Positions 9,376 through 18,282 of a DNA stretch of 64,000 nt are shown in pieces; position 1 is the stretch's first letter; the number at the start of each line of letters is the position of its first letter. The notes under the pieces are model-generated. The model saw only the letters and a program-made list of their open reading frames with translations, was not told the origin of the DNA and did no database searches. A program made the position numbers and the translations under genes. This DNA comes from an uncultured Opitutia bacterium. GTDB taxonomy: Bacteria > Verrucomicrobiota > Verrucomicrobiia > Opitutales > Opitutaceae. The DNA is taken from the NCBI GenBank assembly GCA_903872505.1, contig CAIQKV010000056.1:33600-97599 (forward strand), read 5' to 3'.

Positions 9376-11994
9376 TCACGCCGCCGGCTCCGCCGGCTCG
9401 GGCGAAACTTCCGGCACCACCTGCGCCGTCAGCTGCACCAGCCCGCGCAACGAGGTGAAGTGCTGGCTCAGGTCGAAGTCGCCGCCGAGGCCGCCGATCA
9501 GCTTGTCGAACAGGTCCTTCTTCGACGCCTTCAACGCCTGGATGCGTTCCTCGATCGTGCCGGCCGTGACCATGCGGTAGACGAACACCGTGCTCTTCTG
9601 CCCGATGCGGTGCACGCGGTCCACCGCCTGCGCCTCCACCGCCGGGTTCCACCAGGGGTCGAGCAGGAAGACGTAGTCCGCGGCGTGCAGCGTGATGCCC
9701 GTGCCGGCCGCCTTCAGCGACACCAGCATCACCGCCGCGCCCTCGGCGCCCTGGAACGCCTGCACCGGCTTCAGGCGGTCGAGCGTCATGCCCGTCAGCT
9801 CGTAGCGCGGCAGGTCGGGGAAATTCTTCACCAGCGCCTCGCGCACCCGGTCCAGCAGCATGACGAACTGCGAGAAGATGACGACCTTGTGCCCGCTGCC
9901 GATCACCTCGGCGAGTTTCTCGACGAGCAGGTTGATCTTGCCCGAGTCGGTGAGCGGCGCCTTGAGCCAGGGCAGCATGTCGGGATCGCAGCAGGTCTGC
10001 CGCAGGCGCGTGAGCAGCGCGAGGAAGCCGAAGGATTTCTCGCGCATCGCCGTGCCGACGTCGTCGCCCAGGCGCTCGAGCCCCTCGGAGCAGATGCGCG
10101 CATACTCGGCCCGCTGCACGTCGGTCATCGGGCAGAGCAGGTCCATCTCCACCTTGGGCGGCAGCTCCGTGGCCACCTCGCCCTTGGTGCGGCGGAGGAT
10201 GAACGGGGCCAGCTGGGCGCGCAGCCGCTCCAGCGTGACGGCCCGGTCCGCGTTGAGCGCCGCCTCGAAGCCCGTGCGCGAGCCCAGCAGGCCCGGCAGG
10301 AGGAAGCGGAAGATGCTCCACAGGTCGAGCTGGCGGTTCTCGAGCGGCGTGCCGGTCAGCACCAGCCGGTGCCGCGCCCGCACCGCGAAGCAGGTCTGGG
10401 TGATCTTCGCGTCGGGATTCTTGATGAACTGGCCCTCGTCGAGCACCGCGTAGCCGAACTCGTGCGCCTCGAGGAGGTGGCGGTGCTTGCGCAGCTGGGT
10501 GTAGCTGGCGAGCCAGATGACCGTGTCGGTGCGCGAGGTGAAATCATGGCCGGTCTTGAGCACGTCGACGGCGAGCGCCGGGAAAAACTTCGCGATCTCC
10601 TCGCGCCACACCGGCACCACGCTGGCGGGGCAGACGATGAGCGTGGGCTTGTCCGCCACGGGGCGCGTGGCGAGCAGCGTCAGCACCTGCAGGGTCTTGC
10701 CGAGGCCCATCTCGTCGGCGAGCAGGCCGTGGCAGCCCACGTCGCAGAGGTGCGCCATCCACTCGACGCCGCGGCGCTGGTACGGCCGCAGGATCTCGGG
10801 GAGCGCCGGCGGCTCCGGCGGCGGCGCGAGCACCTGCTGGCGCCAGGCCTCGATCTCGGGCGAGAGCGTGAGCTTCAGCCGCGCGTCGTTGAACAGGGAG
10901 AAGATCAGGTAGGGCGAGAGCGTGCCGTCGGCATGCGTCTCGGCGATGTTGTGGCGCCACGCGCTGAACGAATCCCACCGCTCGCCGGCCAGCGTCACAA
11001 TGCCGAGGTTCGGCAGGATGACCGGCGCCCCGCCCCGCCGGAGCAGCGTGTTGACCTCGGAATCGGTGAGCATCCGCTCGCCCGCGCGGAAGATCCAGCG
11101 GAGGTTCAGCCCCGCGCCGTCGCCCCCGCCGCCGGACCCGGATCCGGCGCGCTCGGCCACGGCCTCGATCTCGACGAGGCGCGTGCCCTTGAGCAGGTTC
11201 GCCGCCTTCTCGTCGAGCTCGACCGTGAACATCCGGCGCCAGGCGGGCAGCGTGGTCTTGAGGAAGTTCGGGATCTCCACCAGCGACTCGAGCACGTAGA
11301 GCCCCGTGTCCTGGTGATAATGGAAGTGCGCCTTGCGCGCGTAGGCCGCGAGGCCGATGAGCTTGGCGCGCTCGCCGGAAGTGACGTGGCCGTTGCCGTT
11401 CGCATGCGCCGCGTTGCCCAGCGCGGGGTGCCGGGTCTTGCCGTCGGCCTCGGCCCAAAAGGCCTGGAAGGTCAGGCCGGCGGTCTTCGTCTTGAACGCC
11501 AGCACCAGGGGCCGCGAGACGCCCGGCGCCGGGGCCTCGGGTCCGGGCTTGGCCGCGGCCGGGGCGTGGCCGTTGGCCCCGCCGTTGCCGTTCCCATTGA
11601 CCTGACCGTGGTTGAGAGGGCCCTGCGGGCGGTGGGAACGCGGGGGCTCGCCCGGCAGCGGGGAAATCTCGTCGGCGACCAGTTCCTCGATCTCGTGCAG
11701 GCCGGCGACCGCCAGCGCCCGGGCGATGTCGAGGTCGGTCGTCGAGGAACGCACCGCCAGCCCCTCCCCCTCCCACTCGATCACGACATACTCGTCCTTC
11801 TTTTCCACCCGCCGGTGGATGATGGCGTCCTTGGCGGTCAGCTCCAGTTCGCGCACCTCGCCGTCGCGGTAGATGCGGCGACCCTCCTCGAGCTGCGTGG
11901 CGCTAAACGCGCCGGACCAATCATTTTCGAGTCTGTCGAACCAGGATTCGAGGGAATGAGGAGTGTAAACGCGCTTGGGGCCGTGCGATTGCAT
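9376..11994 (-). CDS. SNF2-family DEAD/DEAH-box ATPase (helicase-like)
   Basis: Swi2/Snf2-type double-stranded DNA translocase of 872 residues. The N-terminal half (1-420) is a poorly conserved region with a Gly/Asn-rich linker (HGQVNGNGNGGANG). The SNF2 ATPase has motif I ADEMGLGKTLQVL, motif II AVLDEGQFIKN (DEGQ instead of the usual DEAQ/DEAH), motif III VLTGTPLENR, and the helicase C-terminal motifs VIFSQFVMLLDR, AGTGITLHAAD and DRVHRIGQ. I chose ATG 11994; an in-frame TTG at 12042 would add 16 residues. It is transcribed divergently from the glycolipid operon. Bacterial members act in transcription recycling or repair; the exact role is unknown. Confidence 0.9.
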   Translation of the reverse strand: MQSHGPKRVYTPHSLESWFDRLENDWSGAFSATQLEEGRRIYRDGEVRELELTAKDAIIHRRVEKKDEYVVIEWEGEGLAVRSSTTDLDIARALAVAGLHEIEELVADEISPLPGEPPRSHRPQGPLNHGQVNGNGNGGANGHAPAAAKPGPEAPAPGVSRPLVLAFKTKTAGLTFQAFWAEADGKTRHPALGNAAHANGNGHVTSGERAKLIGLAAYARKAHFHYHQDTGLYVLESLVEIPNFLKTTLPAWRRMFTVELDEKAANLLKGTRLVEIEAVAERAGSGSGGGGDGAGLNLRWIFRAGERMLTDSEVNTLLRRGGAPVILPNLGIVTLAGERWDSFSAWRHNIAETHADGTLSPYLIFSLFNDARLKLTLSPEIEAWRQQVLAPPPEPPALPEILRPYQRRGVEWMAHLCDVGCHGLLADEMGLGKTLQVLTLLATRPVADKPTLIVCPASVVPVWREEIAKFFPALAVDVLKTGHDFTSRTDTVIWLASYTQLRKHRHLLEAHEFGYAVLDEGQFIKNPDAKITQTCFAVRARHRLVLTGTPLENRQLDLWSIFRFLLPGLLGSRTGFEAALNADRAVTLERLRAQLAPFILRRTKGEVATELPPKVEMDLLCPMTDVQRAEYARICSEGLERLGDDVGTAMREKSFGFLALLTRLRQTCCDPDMLPWLKAPLTDSGKINLLVEKLAEVIGSGHKVVIFSQFVMLLDRVREALVKNFPDLPRYELTGMTLDRLKPVQAFQGAEGAAVMLVSLKAAGTGITLHAADYVFLLDPWWNPAVEAQAVDRVHRIGQKSTVFVYRMVTAGTIEERIQALKASKKDLFDKLIGGLGGDFDLSQHFTSLRGLVQLTAQVVPEVSPEPAEPAA

Positions 11995-12213
11995 CCGCTT
12001 AAAAAAGGAGACCGTAGGACGCGAACTAATGCCCGCAATCAAAATCTCACATTATTTGCATTGCCGCGGATTTGCGGAACTTACGCGAGCCGGAGACCCG
12101 GAATCCGCCCCGGCTGGAGGGGCCGAATTCCCGGAAACGTAACCCAATCGCCACGCATTTGGCACCTCAACCAGTTACGTTACCCCCCGTCCAAGCATGC
12201 CATTATCACCCAT

Positions 12214-13356
12214 GTGAAGCTCACGATCGTCACCGAAACCTTCCCGCCCGAGATCAACGGCGTGGCCATGACCTTCGGCCACATTGCCCGTGAACTTGGC
12301 CGGCGCGGGCATCAGGTGACCGTGTGCCACCCCAGGCGCAGCGATCTGGCCAACGGGGCCGCTCATCCCGAGTTCACTTCCGTGCCGCTGCCCGGGATGC
12401 CCATCCCCGGCTATCCGTTGCTGCGCTTCGGTTTGCCGGCCGGGGGCAGGCTCCGGCACCGGTGGCGGTCCGACCGGCCGGATCTCGTGCACGTCGTCAC
12501 CGAGGGTCCGCTGGGCGCTTCGGCCGTCAGCGCGGCCCGGGCCCTGGGGCTCCCCGTCACCTCAAGCTTCCACACGAATTTCCACGCCTACACCCGGCAC
12601 TACGGTTTCGCCCCATTGCACCGCGCCGCGCTCGGCTGGCTGCGCCGGGTCCACAACCGCACGCAGCGCACGTTCGCGCCGACCCCCGAGCTTTGCGCGG
12701 AATTGTCGGCCCTCGGTTTTGTCGGCCTGGGCGTGCTGTCCCGCGGCGTCGACACCGGACAATTCACCCCGGCCAAGCGTGCGCCGGACCTGCGCGCGGC
12801 CTGGGGCGCCGGGCCCGAGGATCCGGTCGTGCTGCACGCCGGCCGCATGGCGGCCGAGAAAAACTTTCCCCTGCTCTTCCGCGCCTTCGCTGCCATGGGC
12901 CGGGTCAATCCCCGCTGCCGCTTCGTCCTGGTGGGCGATGGGCCGCTGCGGGCGGGTTTCGCCCGCGAGCATCCGGAGTGCATCTTTCCCGGCTTCATCC
13001 CGCGCGAGGAGCTCGCGCGGCACTATGCCTCGGCCGATATCTACATTCATGCCAGCCTGACCGAGACCTTCGGCAACGTCCTCACCGAGGCGATGGCCAG
13101 CGGGCTCGCGGTCGCCGGCTTCGACTACGCCGCTGCCCGCCTGTTCGTGCGCGACGGCGAGAACGGCCTGACCGTGCCCTGCGACCAGCCGGACGCGCTG
13201 GTCGCCGCCGCGCTGCAGCTCGCCACGCAGGCCCCGCTGCGGGCTCGCCTCGGCGCCGCCGCCCGCACCACCATCGAGCCGCAATCCTGGGATAACGTCA
13301 TCGCCCGATTCGAAACGGACCTGCTCGCGATCATCGCCGCCCACCGCCCTTCATGA
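12214..13356 (+). CDS. GT4 glycosyltransferase (SqdX/MgtA/Agt-like)
   Basis: GT-B fold glycosyltransferase of 380 residues starting at a GTG. The N-terminus KLTIVTETFPPEINGVAMT is the hallmark of the SqdX/MgtA/PimB-like lipid glycosyltransferases. The C-terminal donor site has HAGRMAAEKNF and the EX7E motif ETFGNVLTE. Its stop overlaps the ATG of the next gene by 4 nt, starting a tightly coupled four-gene operon. Next to an MGDG-synthase-like enzyme and a PlcP-like phosphoesterase, the likely acceptor is diacylglycerol. The sugar donor cannot be read from sequence. A longer frame open from 9289 is an artefact of antisense GC-rich DNA. Confidence 0.88.
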   Translation: MKLTIVTETFPPEINGVAMTFGHIARELGRRGHQVTVCHPRRSDLANGAAHPEFTSVPLPGMPIPGYPLLRFGLPAGGRLRHRWRSDRPDLVHVVTEGPLGASAVSAARALGLPVTSSFHTNFHAYTRHYGFAPLHRAALGWLRRVHNRTQRTFAPTPELCAELSALGFVGLGVLSRGVDTGQFTPAKRAPDLRAAWGAGPEDPVVLHAGRMAAEKNFPLLFRAFAAMGRVNPRCRFVLVGDGPLRAGFAREHPECIFPGFIPREELARHYASADIYIHASLTETFGNVLTEAMASGLAVAGFDYAAARLFVRDGENGLTVPCDQPDALVAAALQLATQAPLRARLGAAARTTIEPQSWDNVIARFETDLLAIIAAHRPS

Positions 13357-14483
13357 CCAAGATCCTCGTCCTCACCGCCGGTTTTGGCGAAGGCCACAAC
13401 GCCGCCGCCCGGGCGCTCGCCGCCGCGCTCGACCGTGAGGCCGGCCCCGGCACCGCGGTGATCGCCGACATCTTCGCCCTCGCCGCGCCGCGGTACAACG
13501 AGCTCGTGCGCCGCACCTATCTCAGCCTCATCAACCGGGCCCCGCGGCTCTGGATCCGCTTCTACCGGTGGAGCGACCGCTCGTCGCTGGTGGCGAACAC
13601 CCCGGCGCTGTTCTTCCGCGAATTGCGCGTGCTCCGGCGGCTGCTCGCCCGCGAGCAACCCGCGGCCGTCTGCTGCACGTTTCCGGTCGCCACGCTCCTC
13701 CTCGAGCACCTCGCGCGCACCGGCGGCCCCGCCCTGCCGCGCTACAACATCGTCACCGACTCCATCAGCATCCACTCGCTCTGGTGCCGCGGCGCCTGTG
13801 ACGGCTGGTTCGTGCCCAACGAGGACTCCGCCGCCGTCGTCCTCCAGGCCGGCCTCAACCCCGCGCGGGTGCATGTCTCCGGCTTTCCCGTGCCCGCCAT
13901 TTTCACCGAGCAGGCCGGCGTGCTCGCCCCGCCCGACCTGGCCGCCGGCGCCGCGCCGCGCGTGCTGCACATCATCAATTCCGGCACCCGGCACGCCGCC
14001 GAGACCGCGCGCCGCCTCCTCGCCGAGGAGGACTGGGAAATCACCTGCGCGGTCGGCCGCAACGAGGGCCTGCACCGTCAACTCGCCGCGCTGGCCGCCG
14101 GCCGCCGCCGGCCGGCGACGATCCTCGGCTGGACCAAGGAGGTGCCCCGCCTGCTCATGACCCACCACGTCGTCGTCAGCAAAGCCGGCGGCGCCACCAC
14201 GCAGGAGGCCATCAACGCGCTCTGCCCGATGGTCGTGAGCCAGGTCGTCCCCGGCCAGGAGGAGGGCAACTACGAGCTGCTCCGCCGCCACCGCGCCGGC
14301 ACGCTGGCCGAATCTCCCGATGCCGTCATCGCCGCCCTGCGCCTCGCCTTCGCCGACCGCGGCCGCGTCCTGGCGGGGTGGCGCGACGCCCTCTCGCGCC
14401 TGGCCCATCCCACCGCCGCGCAGGATATTGCCCGGCACGTCCTTGCCCCCAGCGCACCGGTCCCCGCCGCCAGCCTGCCATGA
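13353..14483 (+). CDS. MGDG-synthase-like (GT28) glycosyltransferase
   Basis: 376-residue protein of the monogalactosyldiacylglycerol synthase/MurG-like family. The N-terminal acceptor-side motif is ILVLTAGFGEGHNAAARAL and the C-terminal nucleotide-sugar site is VVVSKAGGATTQEAI with PGQEEGNYELL. Related enzymes are processive diacylglycerol glycosyltransferases that make membrane glycolipids. It overlaps both neighbours by 4 nt (ATGA), so translation is coupled to the GT4 upstream and the lipid kinase downstream. Confidence 0.87.
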   Translation: MTKILVLTAGFGEGHNAAARALAAALDREAGPGTAVIADIFALAAPRYNELVRRTYLSLINRAPRLWIRFYRWSDRSSLVANTPALFFRELRVLRRLLAREQPAAVCCTFPVATLLLEHLARTGGPALPRYNIVTDSISIHSLWCRGACDGWFVPNEDSAAVVLQAGLNPARVHVSGFPVPAIFTEQAGVLAPPDLAAGAAPRVLHIINSGTRHAAETARRLLAEEDWEITCAVGRNEGLHRQLAALAAGRRRPATILGWTKEVPRLLMTHHVVVSKAGGATTQEAINALCPMVVSQVVPGQEEGNYELLRRHRAGTLAESPDAVIAALRLAFADRGRVLAGWRDALSRLAHPTAAQDIARHVLAPSAPVPAASLP

Positions 14484-15418
14484 AAATCCGCTTCATCGTC
14501 AACCCCTGCTCGGGCCGCAACGCCCGCCGCCCGTGGCTCGCGGACTTCATCCGGGAGTTCATCGCCACCCGCTCGCTGGACGCGGGGCTCGTCACCACCA
14601 CCGGCCCCCGGCATGCGACCGAGCTGGCGCGGGCCGCGCTCGCGGACGGCTGCGATCGCGTCATCGCCGTCGGCGGCGACGGCACGATGAATGAGATCGC
14701 GCAGGCGCTGCTGCACTCGCCCGCCGCCCTCGGCCTCGTGCCCTGCGGCTCGGGCAACGGCCTCGCCCTGCATCTCGGCATTCCCACCGGCCTCCGCGAC
14801 GCCCTCGCGCTGGCGGCCGACGAGGCCGCCCGCGTCGCGGCGATCGACACGGGCACGGCCAACGGCCGCCCGTTTTTCAACGCGATGGGCAGCGGGTTCG
14901 ACGCCGAGATCAGCCGCCGCTTCAACCGGCTCGCCCGCCGCGGACTCGCGGCCTACGCCCGCACCGGCCTCTCCGCCTTCCGGGCCCGCCGGTCCGAGTG
15001 GACCGTGATCCACGGGGGCGGTCGCTCCGAGGCGCTGCACACGCTGCTCGTCGCCGTCGCCAACTCCGACCAGTACGGCAACGGCGCCCGCATCGCGCCC
15101 GGCGCGCGCGTCGACGACGGCCAGCTTGACCTCGTCGCCGTGCGGCCCGTCGGGATCGCCGGGGCGACCCCGCTCATCGCCCGGCTGTTCCTGGGCAAGA
15201 TCTCCGGCAGTCCGCAGGTGTTCCGCCTCCGCGGCGCGCGCTTCCTCATCGAGCGGGTCGGTCCCGGCTTGATCCACACTGACGGCGAGACGCACGAGAC
15301 CGGCGCGTTGGTTGAGGTCAAGGTCCACCCGCGCAGCCTGCGCCTCCTCGTGCCCGTGGGCACGCGGGTCGCCGCCGCCGACCCCGTTCCCCGCGATTGC
15401 GCGGCACCCCTCCCATGA
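14480..15418 (+). CDS. Diacylglycerol kinase family lipid kinase (YegS/DgkB type)
   Basis: 312-residue DAGK-catalytic-domain protein. It begins MKIRFIVNPCSGRNARRPW and carries the signature AVGGDGTMNEIAQALL and the substrate-loop CGSGNGLALHLGI. Family members phosphorylate diacylglycerol or sphingoid lipids using ATP. The start was set at the ATG that overlaps the upstream stop by 4 nt; 34 extra codons upstream lie inside the previous gene. In this operon it could return diacylglycerol to the phosphatidate pool, opposing the phosphoesterase gene that follows. Confidence 0.9.
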   Translation: MKIRFIVNPCSGRNARRPWLADFIREFIATRSLDAGLVTTTGPRHATELARAALADGCDRVIAVGGDGTMNEIAQALLHSPAALGLVPCGSGNGLALHLGIPTGLRDALALAADEAARVAAIDTGTANGRPFFNAMGSGFDAEISRRFNRLARRGLAAYARTGLSAFRARRSEWTVIHGGGRSEALHTLLVAVANSDQYGNGARIAPGARVDDGQLDLVAVRPVGIAGATPLIARLFLGKISGSPQVFRLRGARFLIERVGPGLIHTDGETHETGALVEVKVHPRSLRLLVPVGTRVAAADPVPRDCAAPLP

Positions 15419-16239
15419 AATCCGCCCTCCGTGTCCGCACCGTGATTCTCTCCGACGTGCATCTCGGCACCTCGGACTGCAAGGTTCGCGAGGTGAACCA
15501 TTTTCTCCGCCACACCCGCTGCGAGAAACTCATCCTCAATGGCGACATCATCGACGGCTGGCAGCTCCGGCGCGGCGGCCAGTGGACCAAGGCCCACACG
15601 CGCTTTGTCCGCATTATCCTCAAGAAGCTCGAGAAAAAGGACACCGAGGTCGTCTACCTGCGCGGCAACCACGACGACATCCTCGCCTCGTTCCTCCCGC
15701 TCGACTTCGAGAACCTGAGCATCGTCGAGGAGCACGTGCACGAGGGGCCGGCCGGCCGCTACCTCGTGCTGCACGGCGACGTGTTCGACACGGTCACCAA
15801 GAATTTCGTCTTCCTCGCGCATCTCGGCGACTGGGGCTACCGCCTCCTGCTCCGGCTCAACCGCGCCTACAACGCGTGGCGCGCCTGGCGCGGCAAGGAA
15901 TACTGGTCGCTCAGCAAGGCGATCAAGGCCCGCGTCAAGGAGGCCGTCAGCCACGTCTCGAACTTCGAGGAGCACATCGCGCAGCTCGCCCGCGAGCGCG
16001 GCTGCACCGGCGTCATGTGCGGCCACATCCACACGCCCGCCGACAAGATGCTCGGCAGTGTTCACTATCTGAACTCCGGCGACTGGGTCGAGTCGCTCAC
16101 CGCGATCGTCGAGCATTTCGACGGCCGCTACGAGCTGGTGGATTTCGTGAAATTCGCGCGCCAATTCCCCCTGGACCAGCCGATGGAGCTGGAAACCGGC
16201 GAGGAAACCCGCGTCGAGGCCTCCGAGCTGGAGGCCTAG
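15415..16239 (+). CDS. Metallophosphoesterase, PlcP-like phospholipase C / LpxH superfamily
   Basis: 274-residue COG2908-type metallophosphoesterase with all metal motifs: SDVHLG, NGDIIDG, LRGNHDD, LHGDVFD and CGHIHTP. Such proteins are often labelled UDP-2,3-diacylglucosamine hydrolase. The ILNGDIIDGWQLRR segment, the YWSLSKAIKARVKEAVS helix and the ending YLNSGDWVESLTA strongly resemble PlcP, the phospholipase C that degrades phospholipids during phosphate starvation. Its position after two lipid glycosyltransferases favours the PlcP reading. The ATG overlaps the lipid kinase stop by 4 nt, and its stop shares CTAG with the stop of convergent waaA. Confidence 0.85.
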   Translation: MKSALRVRTVILSDVHLGTSDCKVREVNHFLRHTRCEKLILNGDIIDGWQLRRGGQWTKAHTRFVRIILKKLEKKDTEVVYLRGNHDDILASFLPLDFENLSIVEEHVHEGPAGRYLVLHGDVFDTVTKNFVFLAHLGDWGYRLLLRLNRAYNAWRAWRGKEYWSLSKAIKARVKEAVSHVSNFEEHIAQLARERGCTGVMCGHIHTPADKMLGSVHYLNSGDWVESLTAIVEHFDGRYELVDFVKFARQFPLDQPMELETGEETRVEASELEA

Positions 16240-17522
16240 CCCAGCTTCGCCAGCTCCTCGCGGAGGATCGCCAGCGTGCGGTCCATCGCGCCGGCGTTGG
16301 CGCGGTGCCACTGCCCGGCGGCCGCAGCGATCGCGCCCCGCCGGGCCGCATCCGGCAGCAGGGCGGCCGTCGTCGCGGCGAGGGCGGCGGCGTCGGCCAC
16401 CTCGAGTGCCGCGCCGGCCTCGAGCAACTCGTGCGCAATCAGCCGGAAATTTCCCATGCCCGGCCCGAAGAGGATCGGCTTCTGCAGGGCGGCGGCCTCC
16501 ACCGGCGTCTGCCCCTCGGTGTGCGGCGGCAGGCTCTTGCCGACAAACACGAGGTCGGCGAGCTGCAGCAGCCGGCGCATCTCGCCGGTCGTGTCGGCCA
16601 CGGCGACATCCACCTCGCCCGGCGCGTTGCCGCTGGTGCGGAAGTGAAACCGCAGCCCCGAGCCCGCCAGCAGCGGCTCGATTTCCGGGCGCCGCTCGGC
16701 ATGGCGCGGCACGATGAGCAGCGCGCAGCGCTGCCCCCGCCCCCGGGCGAGCCGCAGCGCCTCCAGCAGGGCGGCTTCCTCGCCCGGCCAGGTGGACGAT
16801 CCCATCAGCACGAGGCCGTCCGGCAGGCCGAGTTCGCGCCGCAGCCGGAGCTTTTCCTCCCCGGTGAGCAGCGGGATGTTCACGTCGAGCTTGATGTTGC
16901 CGGTCGTCTGCAGGCGTTCGCGCGGAAAGCCCAGGGCCACAAACCGCTCCTCGTCCTGCTCCGAGCACGGGAGCAATCGTGTGATCCCGTCCAGGGTGAC
17001 CCGACCAGCCGGGGGATAGAGCATGAGCCGGCGATAGCTGCGGTCGGACATCCGCGCATTGACGCAGAGGACCGGCACCCCGCGCGCCGCCGCCTGGTGC
17101 AGGTGCTCGGGCCAGCGCTCGCCCTCGGTCAGGATGACGAGATCCGGCGCGATCCGCCGCCACGCCCGGCGCGAGAACAGCCACCAGTCGAGGGGGAAAT
17201 AACCGATCCCGATGGTCCGGCTGCAGTAGCGCTCCTGGGCCAGCCGGTAGCCGGTGCTGGTCGTCGTGGTCAGGTAGACCTCGACGCCGCCCGTGGCCGC
17301 CAGCGCCTCCAGCAGCGGCGCAATCGCGAGCATCTCGCCCACGCTGACCGCCTGCAGCCACACCCGCCGGACCCCGGGTCGCTTGGCCGGCAAACCGTCG
17401 TGCGCGCCAAACCTCTGGGAAAACTTGCTCCCGTAGCCCCCGCGCCGCCGCATCCGCCGCAGGTAGGCCGGGGCCAGCACCAGGAGCGAGGGGAGGAAAA
17501 GGAGTCGGTAGAGCCAGAGCAT
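16236..17522 (-). CDS. waaA: 3-deoxy-D-manno-octulosonic acid (Kdo) transferase WaaA
   Basis: GT30 Kdo transferase of 428 residues, normal length. An N-terminal membrane anchor (MLWLYRLLFLPSLLVLAPAYL) precedes the motifs VWLQAVSVGEMLAIAPLL, TTTTSTGY and LTEGERWPEHL, then GNIKLDV and the C-terminal VGKSLPPHTEGQTPVEAAAL. It adds Kdo to lipid A precursor at the cytoplasmic face of the inner membrane, confirming an LPS-type envelope. I chose ATG 17522; the further upstream extension has no conserved sequence. Confidence 0.93.
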   Translation of the reverse strand: MLWLYRLLFLPSLLVLAPAYLRRMRRRGGYGSKFSQRFGAHDGLPAKRPGVRRVWLQAVSVGEMLAIAPLLEALAATGGVEVYLTTTTSTGYRLAQERYCSRTIGIGYFPLDWWLFSRRAWRRIAPDLVILTEGERWPEHLHQAAARGVPVLCVNARMSDRSYRRLMLYPPAGRVTLDGITRLLPCSEQDEERFVALGFPRERLQTTGNIKLDVNIPLLTGEEKLRLRRELGLPDGLVLMGSSTWPGEEAALLEALRLARGRGQRCALLIVPRHAERRPEIEPLLAGSGLRFHFRTSGNAPGEVDVAVADTTGEMRRLLQLADLVFVGKSLPPHTEGQTPVEAAALQKPILFGPGMGNFRLIAHELLEAGAALEVADAAALAATTAALLPDAARRGAIAAAAGQWHRANAGAMDRTLAILREELAKLG

Positions 17523-17620
17523 CACGGGGGGGACGGCCCCGCCTACTTCAAAAGGCCCGCGCCGATTTGCCGAGACATTTGTGCGGCGGATCGCGGGGCG
17601 AAATACCCCCACGAACCCGG

Positions 17621-18241
17621 TCAGCGCTGCGCTGACACCTTCGCCAGCGACCGGTCGTGCAGCCGGCTGAACAGCGTCACTGCCAGTGTCGCGCCGATCA
17701 GCGCCCACAGCATGTCCGTCTGCGTGTCCCACGGGTCACCCTGCGTGCCGAGGAAGTCATTGGCCGCCTCGCCGCTCGTGACCGCCGTGAACCACTCGAT
17801 GAGCTCGTAAAAGGCCGAAAACGCCAGGCAGACGCACACCACCAGGAAGCCGAGCCACTTGCTGCCTTTCAGCGGCGAGGTGCGGAGCAGGATCTCGCGC
17901 CCCAGGATCGCGGGCACGAAGCCCTGCGTGAAGTGGCCGAGCTTGTCGTAATTGTTGCGTGTCCAGCCAAACCAGCCCCTCGCCCACTCGCCGAGCGGCA
18001 CCTGCGCATAGGTGTAGTGCCCGCCCACCACCAGCAGCACGCAGTGGAACCAAAGCAGGACCAGCAACAGCGACGACAGCGGGAATTTCCTCTGCAGCGC
18101 AATCATGAGCGGCACGCCCACGACCGCGGGCGCCGACTCCAGCCACCAGGTGAACCGGTCGTGCGGCCCGATCCACGACCACACGACCACGGGGGCAAGC
18201 AGCGCGAGAAACCAGGTGAGACGGCGGTCCATGGCCTGCAT
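17621..18241 (-). CDS. DUF2238/YjdF-like inner membrane protein
   Basis: 206-residue protein with about five transmembrane helices and the YjdF/DUF2238 signature NNYDKLGHFTQGFVPAILGREILLR followed by AFYELIEW and DFLGTQGDPWDTQTDMLWALIGA, here given in parts. Function is unknown in the family. An ATG at 18232 (MDRRLTW) is an alternative start 3 codons in. It follows the fabF-like gene by 41 bp on the same strand and may share its transcript. Confidence 0.85.
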   Translation of the reverse strand: MQAMDRRLTWFLALLAPVVVWSWIGPHDRFTWWLESAPAVVGVPLMIALQRKFPLSSLLLVLLWFHCVLLVVGGHYTYAQVPLGEWARGWFGWTRNNYDKLGHFTQGFVPAILGREILLRTSPLKGSKWLGFLVVCVCLAFSAFYELIEWFTAVTSGEAANDFLGTQGDPWDTQTDMLWALIGATLAVTLFSRLHDRSLAKVSAQR

Positions 18242-18282
18242 TTGGCGGGGCGCGGGGAAAAAATCAACTTCCCACCCGCCGG

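Noticed and set aside
9289..12213. Very long plus-strand open frame (more than 900 codons) continuous with the GT4 gene
   Set aside because: It is antisense to the SNF2 gene, has Arg/His/Gln-rich shadow composition and no domain; the real gene begins at the GTG at 12214 where GT4 homology starts.
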